From: Nocardioides mesophilus
GTDB lineage: Bacteria; Actinomycetota; Actinomycetes; Propionibacteriales; Nocardioidaceae
NCBI RefSeq assembly: GCF_014395785.1
Contig: NZ_CP060713.1
Span: forward strand, 3,252,501 to 3,316,500
DNA length: 64,000 bases
Direction of reading: 5' to 3'
In this document: in pieces, positions 1-12,402 of the stretch
How the letters are laid out: each line of letters starts with the position of its first letter
How positions within the stretch are numbered: position 1 is the first letter of the stretch
Made by a program: the position numbers and the translations under genes
Notes under the pieces: generated by a model
Told to the model about the DNA's origin: nothing
Databases searched by the model: none
What the model saw: only the letters and a program-made list of their open reading frames with translations

Positions 1-404
1 CCGGCGCCGCGCCCCTGGTGGGCGGCGAGCCGGTGCGCGACCCGGAGACGGTGGCCTCGGCGATCCGGATCGGCAACCCGGCGTCGTGGCACCTCGCGGT
101 CGCCGCCCAGCGTGAGTCCGGCGGCAGCTTCCGGGCGGTCACCGACCGGGAGATCCTCGACGCGCAGCGCGCGCTGGCGGCGCACGAGGGCGTCTTCGTC
201 GAGCCGGCCTCCGCGGCCGGGGTGGCCGGCCTGCTCCAGGAGGTGGCGGCCGGAACGACGTACGCCGGCCAGCAGGTCGTGGTCACCGTGACCGGTCACG
301 GGCTGAAGGACATCGACACCGCGCTGTCCACGTTCACCGAGCTCGTCGACACCGTCGTCGACCCGGACGTGGAGGCGGCCGCCGAGGCTGCCGGGCTGCG
401 CTGA
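1..404 (+). CDS. thrC: threonine synthase, C-terminal part
   Basis: This reading frame enters from the left edge and ends in a stop at 402-404, giving about 134 C-terminal residues of a PLP-dependent enzyme. Threonine synthase converts O-phosphohomoserine to threonine. The segment has the family's typical late features: a stretch around IRIGNPASW, a serine-rich loop near ESGG, an [11 protein letters not shown] segment and a [10 protein letters not shown] strand. The PLP lysine lies outside the window. The stop overlaps the start of thrB by one base, as expected for a hom-thrC-thrB operon, which supports the call. Confidence 0.93.
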   Translation, partial: GAAPLVGGEPVRDPETVASAIRIGNPASWHLAVAAQRESGGSFRAVTDREILDAQRALAAHEGVFVEPASAAGVAGLLQEVAAGTTYAGQQVVVTVTGHGLKDIDTALSTFTELVDTVVDPDVEAAAEAAGLR

Positions 405-1306
405 TGCCGACGCTGCTCACCGGGCCGGTGACCGCGACGGTCCCGGCCACGAGCGCGAACCTGGGACCGGGCTACGACGCGCTCGGCGTGGCGCTGTCGC
501 TGCGCGACCGGGTCACCGCCCAGGTCGTCGACGGCCCGGACGAGGTGCTGGTCACCGGTGAGGGCGCGACCACGGTGCCGCGCGACAGCACCCACCTGGT
601 GCACCGCTCGATGCAGGCGGCGTTCGAGCACATGGGGTGCGAGACCCCCGCGCTCCGGCTGACCTGCGAGAACGTGATCCCGCACGGGCGCGGCCTCGGC
701 TCGTCCTCGGCGGCGATCGTGGCCGGGGTCTGCCTGGCCCGCGGGCTGGTGGCGGGCGGCTCGCTGCTCATGGACGACGACGCGGTCTTCGCGCTCGCGG
801 CCGACCTGGAGGGCCACCCCGACAACGTCGCGCCCGCCTTCTACGGCGGCTTCACCATCGCCTACGCCGAGGCCGGCCGGTTCCACGCCGTGTCCGTGGC
901 GCTGGACCCCCGCGTCTGCGCCGTGGCGCTGGTGCCGCCGGACCCGGTGGAGACCACGGTGGCCCGTGCCCTGCTCCCCGCGGTCGTGCCGCACGCCGAC
1001 GCGGCGGCGAACGCCGGGCGGGCGGCGCTGCTGGTGGCGGCGCTGAGCCGGCAGCCCGAGCTGCTGCTGGCGGCGACCGTCGACCGGCTCCACCAGGACT
1101 ACCGCGAGCCCGCGATGCCGGCGTCGCTGGACCTGGTGCGGACGCTGCGTGCCGAGGGGTTGGCGGCGGTCGTCTCCGGTGCCGGTCCCAGCGTGCTGGT
1201 GCTCACCGACCTCGGGGGCGCGGCTGCCGTGGCGGCGCGTGCGCCGGCCGGTTGGCGGGCCTGGACGCTGTCGTTGGAGACCGACGGCGCCCGCGTCGAA
1301 CGCTGA
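404..1306 (+). CDS. thrB: homoserine kinase
   Basis: Homoserine kinase (GHMP family, 300 residues, the usual size) phosphorylates homoserine to O-phosphohomoserine, the substrate of ThrC. The N-terminus shows the substrate-binding stretch PATSANLGPGYDALG at residues 14-28. The ATP-binding GHMP loop PHGRGLGSSS lies at residues 93-102. A C-terminal VSGAGPSVL motif marks the third GHMP signature. The ATG overlaps the thrC stop by one base, so the two are translationally coupled. This is the last gene of the threonine operon; rho follows after about 300 bases. Confidence 0.95.
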   Translation: MPTLLTGPVTATVPATSANLGPGYDALGVALSLRDRVTAQVVDGPDEVLVTGEGATTVPRDSTHLVHRSMQAAFEHMGCETPALRLTCENVIPHGRGLGSSSAAIVAGVCLARGLVAGGSLLMDDDAVFALAADLEGHPDNVAPAFYGGFTIAYAEAGRFHAVSVALDPRVCAVALVPPDPVETTVARALLPAVVPHADAAANAGRAALLVAALSRQPELLLAATVDRLHQDYREPAMPASLDLVRTLRAEGLAAVVSGAGPSVLVLTDLGGAAAVAARAPAGWRAWTLSLETDGARVER

Positions 1307-1605
1307 GCGCGAGGGGTCGGCACGGGGAAGATCCGGGCTCGTCGAGGCGTTGTGCGGTATGCCACGTCGGCCGCGGGACTAGTGCTAGGGTGCAGGTGCG
1401 CCGGTGATCGAGCGGTCACGCCGATCAGGTCCCATCGATCCGCTTCTCTCGATCCACACCACGCGCACTCCTCTTTCGCACTTGCCCCAGGGCGACTTCG
1501 GTACGACGTGCCGACTCGTCCGGCACCGCGATCGGACAACCACACTCATATGAAGGCTGACCGGGGGAACCACCTCCGACAGCCTGGACGTGGGAAGGAC
1601 CTCAC
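1307..1605 (+). other. rho leader region
   Basis: This 299-base gap between thrB and rho has no convincing gene. It carries an extended -10-like element at 1383-1391 and a Shine-Dalgarno sequence GGGAAGGA at 1592-1599. If transcription starts near 1398, the rho mRNA has a leader of about 200 bases. Long leaders are common for autoregulated rho genes. I do not recognise a defined RNA structure in it. Confidence 0.4.
1383..1391 (+). promoter_or_regulatory. candidate rho promoter (extended -10)
   Basis: The sequence TGC-TAGGGT matches an actinobacterial TANNNT -10 box preceded by the TGN extension. No good -35 box lies 16-18 bases upstream. The same TGC-TAG arrangement occurs before the atp genes at 9708. 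This is a motif-based guess. Confidence 0.35.
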
Positions 1606-3732
<2,127 letters not shown>

Positions 3733-3789
3733 CCGCCCGGCCGCGCCCGAGCCGTCCGCGGCCCGGGCCGGGGGAGTACGTCGACCCGG

Positions 3790-3827
3790 CGGGTCGTTCC
3801 GGCAGCAGGAGCCGCCGGGACGACCCG
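3790..3827 (+). terminator. hairpin after rho
   Basis: A 13-bp stem pairs 3790-3802 with 3815-3827, with one G-U wobble and a 12-base loop. There is no U tract, as is common in high-GC actinobacteria. It lies 58 bases after the rho stop and before the transporter gene, so it is the likely end of the rho transcript. Confidence 0.6.
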
Positions 3828-3954
3828 TCGGTTGCGCCCGACACCGTCGGGAGCAGGACCGCGAGCGGGCAGCGTGATGCGGTGAGACGCCGGACACGTC
3901 GCTACGACACGCCTGCCGGGAATAGTTGCACCCCTCAACGACTTGAAGCCACCC

Positions 3955-5295
3955 ATGACCCAGCTCCGCACCCCCGAGGCCACGACCGGGGACCCGACCC
4001 CGACCCTCGCGGGTGCCGCGGCGGCCACCGAGGTGGCGGCCGCACCCGATTCCCGCGCGACGGCGGGCGGGGCCCCCGGGCGTCCGGAGCCGCTCACCCG
4101 GGGCCGGCACGTGCAGCTGATCGTGGTCCTCGGGCTGCTGATCGCGCTGGGGCCGCTCTCGATCGACATGTACCTCCCGGCCTTCCCCGACATCGCGACG
4201 GACCTGTCCGCCTCGACCTCGGCGGTCCAGCTCACCCTGACCGGCATGCTCGCCGGGCTGGCCGTCGGGCAGCTGGTCATCGGGCCGCTGTCCGACGTCT
4301 TCGGTCGGCGCAGGCCGCTGCTGGCCGGGCTCGCCGTGCACCTGCTCGCCTCGCTGCTGTGCGCGATCGCGCCGACCGTGGCGGTGCTCAGCGTCGTGCG
4401 GGTGCTCCAGGGCTTCGCCGGTGCCGCGATCTCGGTGGTGGCGCTGGCCACGGTCCGTGACCTGTTCACCGGCTCGGCGGTGGCGCGGACCATGTCGCGG
4501 CTGATGCTGGTGATCGGGCTGGCCCCGATCCTGGCGCCGACGCTCGGCGGCTTCGTCCTCGCGGTCACCGACTGGCGGGGGATCTTCGTCGTCCTCGCCG
4601 GCGCCGCGCTGCTGCTGAGCGCGGTCGCGTTCTTCGGGCTGCGCGAGACGCTCCCGCCCGAGCGCCGCAGCGCCCCCGGGGTGCGCTCGACGCTGCGCAC
4701 CTACCGGTCACTGTTCCGGGACCGGACCTTCGTGGCGCTGGTGCTGATCGGCGGGCTGATGTTCGCCTCGATCTTCGCCTACGTCGGCAGCGCCTCGTTC
4801 GTGCTCCAGGACGGCTACGGGCTCGACGAGCGCAGCTTCGGGCTCGTCTTCGGCCTCAACTCGCTGGCCCTCACCGTGCTGTCGCAGTTGAACCCGACGC
4901 TGATCGGCCGGTTCGGGACCGCCAACGTGCTGACCTTCGCGATCTTCATGTCGCTGGCGGCCGCGCTTGGCGTGGTCGTCACCGGTGCCAGCGGGGCCGG
5001 GGGTCTGGTCGGCGTGCTGGTGCCGCTCGGGCTGGTGCTCGGCGCGGCCGGGCTGGCGATGCCCAACACACCCGCGCTGGCGCTGACCCGGCACGGGGAG
5101 TCCGCCGGCACCGCATCGGCGCTGCTGGGCTCGGTGCAGTTCGGGATCGGGGCCATGGTGGCGCCGCTGGTCGGCCTGTTCGGTGGCACGAGCGCGGTCC
5201 CGATGGGCGCGACGATGGCCGGCGTGACCGGGCTGGCCGCGCTGCTGATGGTGCTGGTCGTGCGGCGCGACCCGTCCGTGCACCACCTCGACTGA
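3955..5295 (+). CDS. Bcr/CflA-family drug efflux transporter (MFS)
   Basis: This is a major facilitator superfamily exporter of about 446 residues with roughly 12 hydrophobic segments after a 45-residue polar N-terminus. It shows the Bcr/CflA-type opening [20 protein letters not shown] in helix 1. The MFS loop 2-3 motif [14 protein letters not shown] follows. Helix 5 has the antiporter-like [11 protein letters not shown]. Such proteins expel drugs such as bicyclomycin, sulfonamides or chloramphenicol with protons; the substrate here is unknown. Bicyclomycin inhibits Rho, and this gene lies right after rho, but I would not read more than coincidence into that. A TTG at 3943 is an alternative start. 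Neither start has a clear Shine-Dalgarno sequence. Confidence 0.88.
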   Translation: MTQLRTPEATTGDPTPTLAGAAAATEVAAAPDSRATAGGAPGRPEPLTRGRHVQLIVVLGLLIALGPLSIDMYLPAFPDIATDLSASTSAVQLTLTGMLAGLAVGQLVIGPLSDVFGRRRPLLAGLAVHLLASLLCAIAPTVAVLSVVRVLQGFAGAAISVVALATVRDLFTGSAVARTMSRLMLVIGLAPILAPTLGGFVLAVTDWRGIFVVLAGAALLLSAVAFFGLRETLPPERRSAPGVRSTLRTYRSLFRDRTFVALVLIGGLMFASIFAYVGSASFVLQDGYGLDERSFGLVFGLNSLALTVLSQLNPTLIGRFGTANVLTFAIFMSLAAALGVVVTGASGAGGLVGVLVPLGLVLGAAGLAMPNTPALALTRHGESAGTASALLGSVQFGIGAMVAPLVGLFGGTSAVPMGATMAGVTGLAALLMVLVVRRDPSVHHLD

Positions 5296-5473
5296 CCCGA
5301 CCGACCCCGCGAGGACCGATCCCGCCGGTGCGGCGGCGGCCGCCGTACCGGGGGAGGAAAACGGGGAATTCGCGCCGGGCACGCGTTGTTTGGCACACTG
5401 TATGGCTGGTTCCGGTTCACGTCCTCGCAGCAGAGCGACGGACGACCCGGCGACTGCACCGCGAGAGGACACC

Positions 5474-5695
5474 ATGAAGAAGGACATCCACCCGACCTAC
5501 GTGGACACCCAGGTCACCTGCACCTGTGGCAACACGTTCATGACGCGCAGCACCTCGCCGAGTGGCTCGATCCACGCCGACGTGTGCGCGAAGTGCCACC
5601 CGTTCTACACCGGCAAGCAGAAGATCCTCGACACCGGCGGCCGCGTCGCCCGCTTCGAGGCGCGCTACGCCAAGAAGGACGCTGCCAAGAAGTAG
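5474..5695 (+). CDS. rpmE: 50S ribosomal protein L31, zinc-binding type
   Basis: Ribosomal protein L31 (73 residues) bridges the 50S and 30S subunits. It begins MKKDIHPTY and has four cysteines at positions 16, 18, 38 and 41 arranged for one zinc ion. It is therefore the zinc-containing form. Under zinc shortage bacteria with both forms switch to a cysteine-free paralogue under Zur control; that paralogue is not in this window. Longer in-frame upstream starts are possible, but the ATG at 5474 matches the family N-terminus. A very strong hairpin follows at 5704-5742. Confidence 0.97.
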   Translation: MKKDIHPTYVDTQVTCTCGNTFMTRSTSPSGSIHADVCAKCHPFYTGKQKILDTGGRVARFEARYAKKDAAKK

Positions 5696-5703
5696 CGCCC
5701 TGG

Positions 5704-5742
5704 AAGCGCCGGCCCCCGCACCCGATGCGGAGGCCGGCGCTT
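5704..5742 (+). terminator. intrinsic-type hairpin after rpmE
   Basis: An 11-bp perfect stem (5704-5714 with 5732-5742) continues after one mismatch into a 5-bp inner stem (5716-5720 with 5726-5730) with a 5-base loop. It starts nine bases after the rpmE stop and separates rpmE from prfA. Confidence 0.75.
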
Positions 5743-5843
5743 CGTGCGTCTGCGGGTCCGCCCCCTGGACGTCGTGCCCGACGGGGCCCCGTGCCTCCGG
5801 CTCGTACGACGTCCGCAGCACCACCCCACGAGGAGGAAAGCCG

Positions 5844-6925
<1,082 letters not shown>

Positions 6926-6929
<4 letters not shown>

Positions 6930-7789
6930 GCGCGGCCGCGGACCCGCGCACGCTGGTGCGGACGGCGGCGCGGACACTCGCGGCCGCCGGGGTGGCGAGC
7001 CCGGAGCACGACGCCGCGGAGCTGCTCGCCCACGTGCTGGGCACCAGCCGCTCGCGCCTCGCGCTGGTCGCGGACGTGGACCAGGGCCGCCAGCGGGAGT
7101 ACGCCGCGCTGGTGGCCCGGCGAGCGGCCCGCGAGCCGTTGCAGCACCTGGTCGGCACCGCGGCCTTCCGCTACGTCGAGCTGGCGGTCGGCCCCGGGGT
7201 GTTCACGCCCCGGCCCGAGACCGAGCTGCTGGCCGGGTGGGGGATCGACCGGGCCCGCGAGCTCCTCGCCGCCGGCCGGACGCCGCGGGTGGTGGACCTG
7301 TGCACCGGGTCCGGGGCGATCGCCCTGGCAGTGGCCACCGAGGTGCCCGACGCGCACGTGCACGCGGTCGAGCTGAGCGAGGACGCACTGGCCTGGGCCG
7401 AGCGGAACCTCGCCGGCAGCGGCGTCGACCTGCGCCAGGGCGACATGGCCGACGCCTTCCCCGACCTGGACGGCACGGTCGACGTGGTCCTCTGCAACCC
7501 GCCCTACATCCCGCTCGAGGCCTACGAGTCGGTCGAGCCGGAGGCGCGCGACCACGATCCGGAGCTGGCGCTGTTCTCGGGCGAGGACGGGCTGGTCGCC
7601 ATGCGGGTGCTCGAGCAGGTCGCCGCCCGGCTGCTGCGCACCGGGGGACACGTCGGCGCCGAGCACGCCGACCTGCAGGGCGAGCTCGCGCCCGCGGTCT
7701 TCGGATCGACCGGCCGCTGGGCCGACGTACGCGACCACCAGGATCTGGCAGGGCGTGCGCGCTACCTGACCGCCCGCCTGGCACGATGA
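6926..7789 (+). CDS. prmC: peptide chain release factor N5-glutamine methyltransferase
   Basis: PrmC uses S-adenosylmethionine to methylate the glutamine of the GGQ motif in release factors. The 287-residue protein has an N-terminal helical domain and a Rossmann-like domain. The SAM-binding stretch [14 protein letters not shown] is near residues 122-135, and the substrate-binding NPPY motif is at residues 191-194. The GTG start overlaps the prfA stop (GTGA). The prfA-prmC-sua5 order is conserved in many bacteria. Confidence 0.95.
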
Positions 7790-7871
7790 CCCCATCACGA
7801 TGAGAGTCCCCGGCGGCTCCGTCGCGTCCAGCCGAGCCGGGTTCTTGAGCACCGACGGGAGGGCCCCTGCG

Positions 7872-8531
7872 TTGACGCAGCGCTACCGCACCACCGAGCC
7901 CGAGGAGCGGGAGGCGGGCATCGCCGCGGCCGCCCTGGCGGTCCAGCGAGGCGAGCTGGTCGTGCTGCCCACCGACACGGTGTACGGCGTCGGGGCCGAC
8001 GCGTTCTCGCCGGAGGCGGTGAAGCGGCTGCTGGAGGCCAAGGGCCGCGGCCGCAGCATGCCGCCGCCGGTGCTGGTCTCCGCGGCGACCACCCTGGACG
8101 CGCTCACCGTCGGCGTCCCGGCCTACGCCCGCGCCCTGGTCGAGGAGCTCTGGCCGGGCCCGCTGACGCTGGTCTGCACCCAGCAGCCGTCGCTGCAGTG
8201 GGACCTCGGCGACACCCGCGGGACCGTGGCGGTGCGGATGCCCGACCACGAGGTGGCCCTCGAGCTGCTGGCGCGCACCGGCCCGCTGGCGGTCAGCAGC
8301 GCGAACCGCAGCGGGCTGCCGCCGGCCACCGACGCCGATGCCGCCGAGTCGATGCTCGGGGAGAGCATCTCGGTCATCGTGGACGCCGGCAGGTCGGCGG
8401 GGGAGACGCCGTCGACCATCGTCGACGTCACCGGCGCGACCGGACGGCTGCTCCGCTCCGGCGGGGTGCCGCTGGAGCGGCTGAACGAGATCGTCGAGCG
8501 GTTCGGCACCGAGATCCTGGACGAGGGGTAG
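7872..8531 (+). CDS. L-threonylcarbamoyladenylate synthase (Sua5/YrdC/TsaC)
   Basis: This 219-residue YrdC-domain protein makes threonylcarbamoyl-AMP from threonine, bicarbonate and ATP, the first step of the t6A37 tRNA modification. It shows the family motif LPTDTVYG at residues 32-39, a basic stretch EAKGRGR, and SSANRSG in the C-terminal half. I chose TTG at 7872 because GGGAGGG lies eight bases upstream and the N-terminus then reads like the family. An ATG at 7800 would add 24 residues with no similar signal. It ends 17 bases before the next gene. Confidence 0.9.
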   Translation: MTQRYRTTEPEEREAGIAAAALAVQRGELVVLPTDTVYGVGADAFSPEAVKRLLEAKGRGRSMPPPVLVSAATTLDALTVGVPAYARALVEELWPGPLTLVCTQQPSLQWDLGDTRGTVAVRMPDHEVALELLARTGPLAVSSANRSGLPPATDADAAESMLGESISVIVDAGRSAGETPSTIVDVTGATGRLLRSGGVPLERLNEIVERFGTEILDEG

Positions 8532-8548
8532 CGAGATGGTCCACACCG

Positions 8549-9679
8549 GTGCGTGAGTACCTCACCGTCTTCCTCGTCGCCGCCGCGGTCACCTACCTGC
8601 TGGGCGTGTTCGCCCGCGAGATCGCGCTCCGCACCGGAGCGGTGGCGAAGGTCCGGGACCGCGACGTGCACGCGGTGCCGATCCCGTACTTCGGCGGGAT
8701 CGCGATGCTGGGTGGCCTGGTGGCGGCGTACCTCGTCGCGGCGCGGCTGCCGTTCCTCTCCGACCCCAGCCACGAGCAGGTGTTCCGCGACGCGGCCGTG
8801 GTGCTCTTCGCGGGGGCGCTGATCTGCCTGCTGGGGGTGCTCGACGACCTCGTGGAGCTGGATGCGCTGACCAAGCTCGGCGGCCAGCTGCTGGTCGCCG
8901 GCGTGCTGGTCGCCTTCGACGTCTACTACTACTCCTTCCAGCTCCCCGGCGGGGGCCAGTTCAGCGCGGACCCGGTGCAGGGCCAGCTGGTGAGCGTGAT
9001 CGTGGTGGTGGCCACCATCAACGCGGTGAACTTCGTCGACGGCCTCGACGGGCTGGCCGCCGGCGTGGTCGGCATCGGCGCCGTGGCCTTCTTCCTGTTC
9101 TCCTACAAGCTGGCCGACGCCAACGGCGAGACCCTGGCGATCACGGCGGCGCTGCTGTGCGCCGCGCTCGGCGGGGCCTGCGCCGGCTTCCTGCCGCACA
9201 ACTTCTTCCCGGCACGGCTCTTCATGGGCGACTCGGGCTCGATGCTGATCGGGCTGGTGCTCTCCGGCTCCGCGCTCACCCTCACCGGACAGTTCGCCAC
9301 CGTCGACATGACCCGGGGCGCCGGTGGCTCCGAGGCGAGCCTGCTGCCCACCCTGCTGCCGATCATCCTTCCGATCTCGATCCTGATCGTCCCGTTCGCG
9401 GACCTGGTGCTCGCGGTGATCCGACGCACGCGCGCCGGGCGCTCGCCCTTCGCGGCCGACAAGCAGCACCTGCACCACCGCCTGCTGGAGATCGGGCACT
9501 CCCACCGGCGCGCGGTGCTGATCATGTGGCTGTGGGCCGGGCTGATCGCCTTCGGGGGAGTCCTGGCCAGCCTCTACGCCGGCCGGGTCACGACCCTGAT
9601 CCTGACGGTCTGGGTGGCGCTGACCGTGGCCCTGACCTTCCTGGTCCCGCGCGTGCAGGCCCCGCACCAGCACTCCTGA
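8549..9679 (+). CDS. WecA/Rfe-like undecaprenyl-phosphate GlcNAc-1-phosphate transferase
   Basis: This polytopic membrane enzyme of the MraY/WecA family (376 residues, about 10-11 membrane segments) transfers a phospho-sugar from UDP-GlcNAc or a similar donor to undecaprenyl phosphate. This starts a cell-wall-linked glycan. The acidic pair of DDLVELD is at residues 99-100, NFVDGLDG at 161-168, a MGDSGS loop near 226-231, and a His-rich HLHHRL loop typical of WecA near residue 302. The order wecA then atp genes is conserved in mycobacteria and relatives. GTG at 8549 gives the family N-terminus MREYL; its Shine-Dalgarno sequence is weak. The exact sugar is inferred. Confidence 0.87.
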   Translation: MREYLTVFLVAAAVTYLLGVFAREIALRTGAVAKVRDRDVHAVPIPYFGGIAMLGGLVAAYLVAARLPFLSDPSHEQVFRDAAVVLFAGALICLLGVLDDLVELDALTKLGGQLLVAGVLVAFDVYYYSFQLPGGGQFSADPVQGQLVSVIVVVATINAVNFVDGLDGLAAGVVGIGAVAFFLFSYKLADANGETLAITAALLCAALGGACAGFLPHNFFPARLFMGDSGSMLIGLVLSGSALTLTGQFATVDMTRGAGGSEASLLPTLLPIILPISILIVPFADLVLAVIRRTRAGRSPFAADKQHLHHRLLEIGHSHRRAVLIMWLWAGLIAFGGVLASLYAGRVTTLILTVWVALTVALTFLVPRVQAPHQHS

Positions 9680-9707
9680 ACCGGATTTCCAGCCCACCCG
9701 GACTTTG

Positions 9708-9716
9708 TGCTAGTTT
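9708..9716 (+). promoter_or_regulatory. candidate promoter of the atp operon (extended -10)
   Basis: TGC-TAGTTT forms a TANNNT -10 box with the TGN extension. It sits in a short, locally AT-richer gap between the wecA-like gene and the atpI-like gene. A weak -35 candidate lies at about 9687-9692. A Shine-Dalgarno sequence GGAGGAG follows at 9730-9736. Confidence 0.4.
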
Positions 9717-9750
9717 TCACAAGCACATCGGAGGAGCCTGGCCCACAGCC

Positions 9751-10335
9751 ATGGGGCCTCCGACCACCGCCCGTCAGACCCACAGAACGGCCGCCGACAT
9801 GACGACCGCCCCGCGGATCTCCGGCTCCGGGAAACGTCCCGGCAGCATCGGTCCTGTGGTGCGCCGGGCCCTGTCGGTCACCTTCCTGATCGGCCTCGTG
9901 GCCGCCGTCGCCGGCGGTGTCCTGGGCGGTGCCCCGGCTCTCGTGGGCGCCCTCATCGGGGCCGCGATGGTGGCGCTGTTCTTCGGCCTCGGCGCGCTGG
10001 TGCTCGACGTGGTGGCCGGTCTGGCCCCGGCGATGTCGCTGCTGGTGGCGCTGATGACCTACACGCTCAAGGTGGTCCTCGTCGGCCTCACCTTCGTGGC
10101 CCTGAGCCGCTCGGGCGCGCTCGAGGGCAGCGTCGACGGCCGCTGGCTCGGCGGCACGGTGATCGCCGCCACGATCGGCTGGCTCGCCGCCCAGGTGCTC
10201 GCCAGCACCCGCGCGCGGATCCCTGTCTACGACCTCCCCGAGACCCCCGGTCCGAGCTCTGCGAGCAGCCGGGAGAGCCGTCCCGGACGAGGCCCCGGGG
10301 GCGTCTCGGGACCGACCCGGGCGAGTGCGCGATGA
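9751..10335 (+). CDS. AtpI-like membrane protein (ATP synthase protein I type)
   Basis: This small membrane protein has four hydrophobic segments between about residues 40 and 155, separated by short polar turns. An Arg-rich, proline-rich C-terminal tail follows. Its place just before the atp structural genes and its four-helix layout match the AtpI-type proteins found upstream of atpB, for example the Rv1303 position in M. tuberculosis. AtpI is thought to help c-ring assembly. The ATG at 9751 is 14 bases after GGAGGAG; an in-frame ATG at 9799 is equally plausible and would give 178 residues. Confidence 0.7.
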   Translation: MGPPTTARQTHRTAADMTTAPRISGSGKRPGSIGPVVRRALSVTFLIGLVAAVAGGVLGGAPALVGALIGAAMVALFFGLGALVLDVVAGLAPAMSLLVALMTYTLKVVLVGLTFVALSRSGALEGSVDGRWLGGTVIAATIGWLAAQVLASTRARIPVYDLPETPGPSSASSRESRPGRGPGGVSGPTRASAR

Positions 10336-10365
10336 CCGGCCCCGGCTGCTATTGTCCGGAGCGCG

Positions 10366-10713
10366 ATGTCACCGCGACTGCCCTCCTCACCCTCCGGCGG
10401 CGACGCTTCCCAGGACACGCCGCAGGGCGACCCCTGGCACGCGTTCGGCTATCTCGTCTCGGGGGTGCTGATGTATGGCGTCCTCGGATGGCTAGCGGAC
10501 CGGTGGCTGGGCACCTCCTTCGTGGTGGTCGTCGGGATCCTGTTCGGTGCCGGCCTGGGGATCTACATGACGTTCGCGCGCTTCAACCGGCCGTGGGCTC
10601 TCGCAGACCAGGCTCGTCCGGGGCGAGGATCGTCCGGCCGGCAGGAGCGTCACCAGCACCAGGCAGGCCAGCACCAGCAGGACCCCCACGTGAACGAGCA
10701 CCACGAGATCTGA
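10366..10713 (+). CDS. AtpZ/AtpI-family small membrane protein
   Basis: This 115-residue protein has two predicted membrane helices: about residues 26-42 (a GVLGWLADRWLG-type motif at the end) and 52-70 (a glycine-rich VGILFGAGLGIYM). A His- and Gln-rich tail follows. The pattern GxLGWxxDRxLGT, then a short loop and a Gly-rich helix, is that of AtpZ-type (gene 1) proteins of ATP synthase operons. They have been linked to magnesium or calcium handling or to assembly of the rotor. The gene lies 22 bases before atpB. Confidence 0.75.
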   Translation: MSPRLPSSPSGGDASQDTPQGDPWHAFGYLVSGVLMYGVLGWLADRWLGTSFVVVVGILFGAGLGIYMTFARFNRPWALADQARPGRGSSGRQERHQHQAGQHQQDPHVNEHHEI

Positions 10714-10735
10714 TGCAGATGACACAGGAGACGCC

Positions 10736-11560
10736 GTGAGTTTTGTCGGGACGACGTCGGTTCGCGCCGAGGGGTTCACGCCCCCGGGGCCCGGCGACTT
10801 CAACCTGCCCCCGATCGGCCCGGACAACACCTTCGAGTTCCTCGGGCAGTCGATGTACGCCGGCGTCACCAAGCCGATGCTGCAGCTCGTCCTGGCCGCC
10901 GTGCTGATGTTCGTGGTCTTCCGCGCCGCCTCGGCCAAGCGGGCGATGGTGCCGAACCGGCTGCAGTTCGCCGGCGAGGCGATGTACGGCTTCGTCCGCA
11001 ACTCGATGGCCCGCGACATCATCGGCAGCCGCGACTTCATGCGGTTCGTGCCCTACCTGTTCGCCCTCTTCTTCTTCATCCTGCTCAACAACCTCTTCGC
11101 CACGATCCCGTTCATCCAGTTCCCGACGTTCTCGCGGGCCGGCATGGTCTACGGGCTGGCGGCGCTGAGCTGGGTGATCTACAACGTCGCCGGCATCAAC
11201 AAGCACGGTTTCGTCGGCTACCTCAAGCTGCAGACCGTGCCGGCCGGGATCAAGGGCCCGATGCTGCTCCTGCTGGTGCCTCTCGAGTTCATGTCGAACA
11301 TCGTGGTGCGGCCGGTCACGCTGGCCCTGCGTCTGTTCGCCAACATGCTCGCCGGCCACCTGCTGCTGATCCTGTTCGCCCTCGGCGGCGAGTACCTCCT
11401 CTTCGAAGCGGCCGGTGCGGTCAGGCCCGTCGGGCTGCTCGCCTGGCTGCTCTTCATCGCGATCGCGTTCCTGGAGCTGCTGGTGCAGTTCCTGCAGGCC
11501 TACGTGTTCGTCCTGCTCAACGCCATGTACATCTCCGGTGCTCTCGCTGACGAGCACTGA
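10736..11560 (+). CDS. atpB: F0F1 ATP synthase subunit a
   Basis: Subunit a (274 residues) forms the proton half-channels next to the c-ring. Several long hydrophobic helices are visible. The essential arginine lies in LRLFANMLAGH at residue 199. The C-terminal helix ends FVLLNAMYISGAL, typical of the family. The GTG start at 10736 follows AGGAG at 10724-10728. Confidence 0.96.
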   Translation: MSFVGTTSVRAEGFTPPGPGDFNLPPIGPDNTFEFLGQSMYAGVTKPMLQLVLAAVLMFVVFRAASAKRAMVPNRLQFAGEAMYGFVRNSMARDIIGSRDFMRFVPYLFALFFFILLNNLFATIPFIQFPTFSRAGMVYGLAALSWVIYNVAGINKHGFVGYLKLQTVPAGIKGPMLLLLVPLEFMSNIVVRPVTLALRLFANMLAGHLLLILFALGGEYLLFEAAGAVRPVGLLAWLLFIAIAFLELLVQFLQAYVFVLLNAMYISGALADEH

Positions 11561-11598
11561 GACTTTCCAAAGAGAAATAACCGAAAGGAACCATCGCC

Positions 11599-11814
11599 AT
11601 GACTGGTGATCTCAACGGCAACCTGAACATGATCGGCTACGGCCTCGCCGCGATCGGTCCGGGTGTCGGTATCGGACTGATCTTCGCCGCCTACATCAAC
11701 GGCGTCGCTCGTCAGCCGGAGGCCCAGAGCCGCCTGCAGTCGATCGCCATCCTGGGCTTCGCGCTCGCCGAGGCGCTCGCGATCATCGGTATCGCCCTCG
11801 CGTTCGTCCTCTGA
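11599..11814 (+). CDS. atpE: F0F1 ATP synthase subunit c
   Basis: Subunit c (71 residues) is a two-helix hairpin; many copies form the proton-driven rotor ring. The polar loop ARQPE is at residues 37-41, and the proton-carrying glutamate is E58 in FALAEAL. An acidic residue at this place binds protons, and the same helix is the target of bedaquiline in mycobacteria. The gene is preceded by a 38-base spacer that is clearly AT-richer than its surroundings and by AAAGGAA at 11582-11588. Both suit the high translation needed for a multicopy subunit. Confidence 0.97.
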   Translation: MTGDLNGNLNMIGYGLAAIGPGVGIGLIFAAYINGVARQPEAQSRLQSIAILGFALAEALAIIGIALAFVL

Positions 11815-11823
11815 CCTGACTGA

Positions 11824-12401
<578 letters not shown>

Positions 12402-12402
<1 letters not shown>

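Noticed and set aside
3955-5295. A functional link between rho and the Bcr/CflA exporter as a bicyclomycin-resistance pair
   Set aside because: The substrate of the exporter is unknown and a strong hairpin separates the two genes, so adjacency alone is not enough.
5334-5345. CGGCGGCCGCCG palindrome before rpmE as an operator or terminator
   Set aside because: Short GC-only palindromes are frequent by chance at this base composition, and the stem has no loop room.
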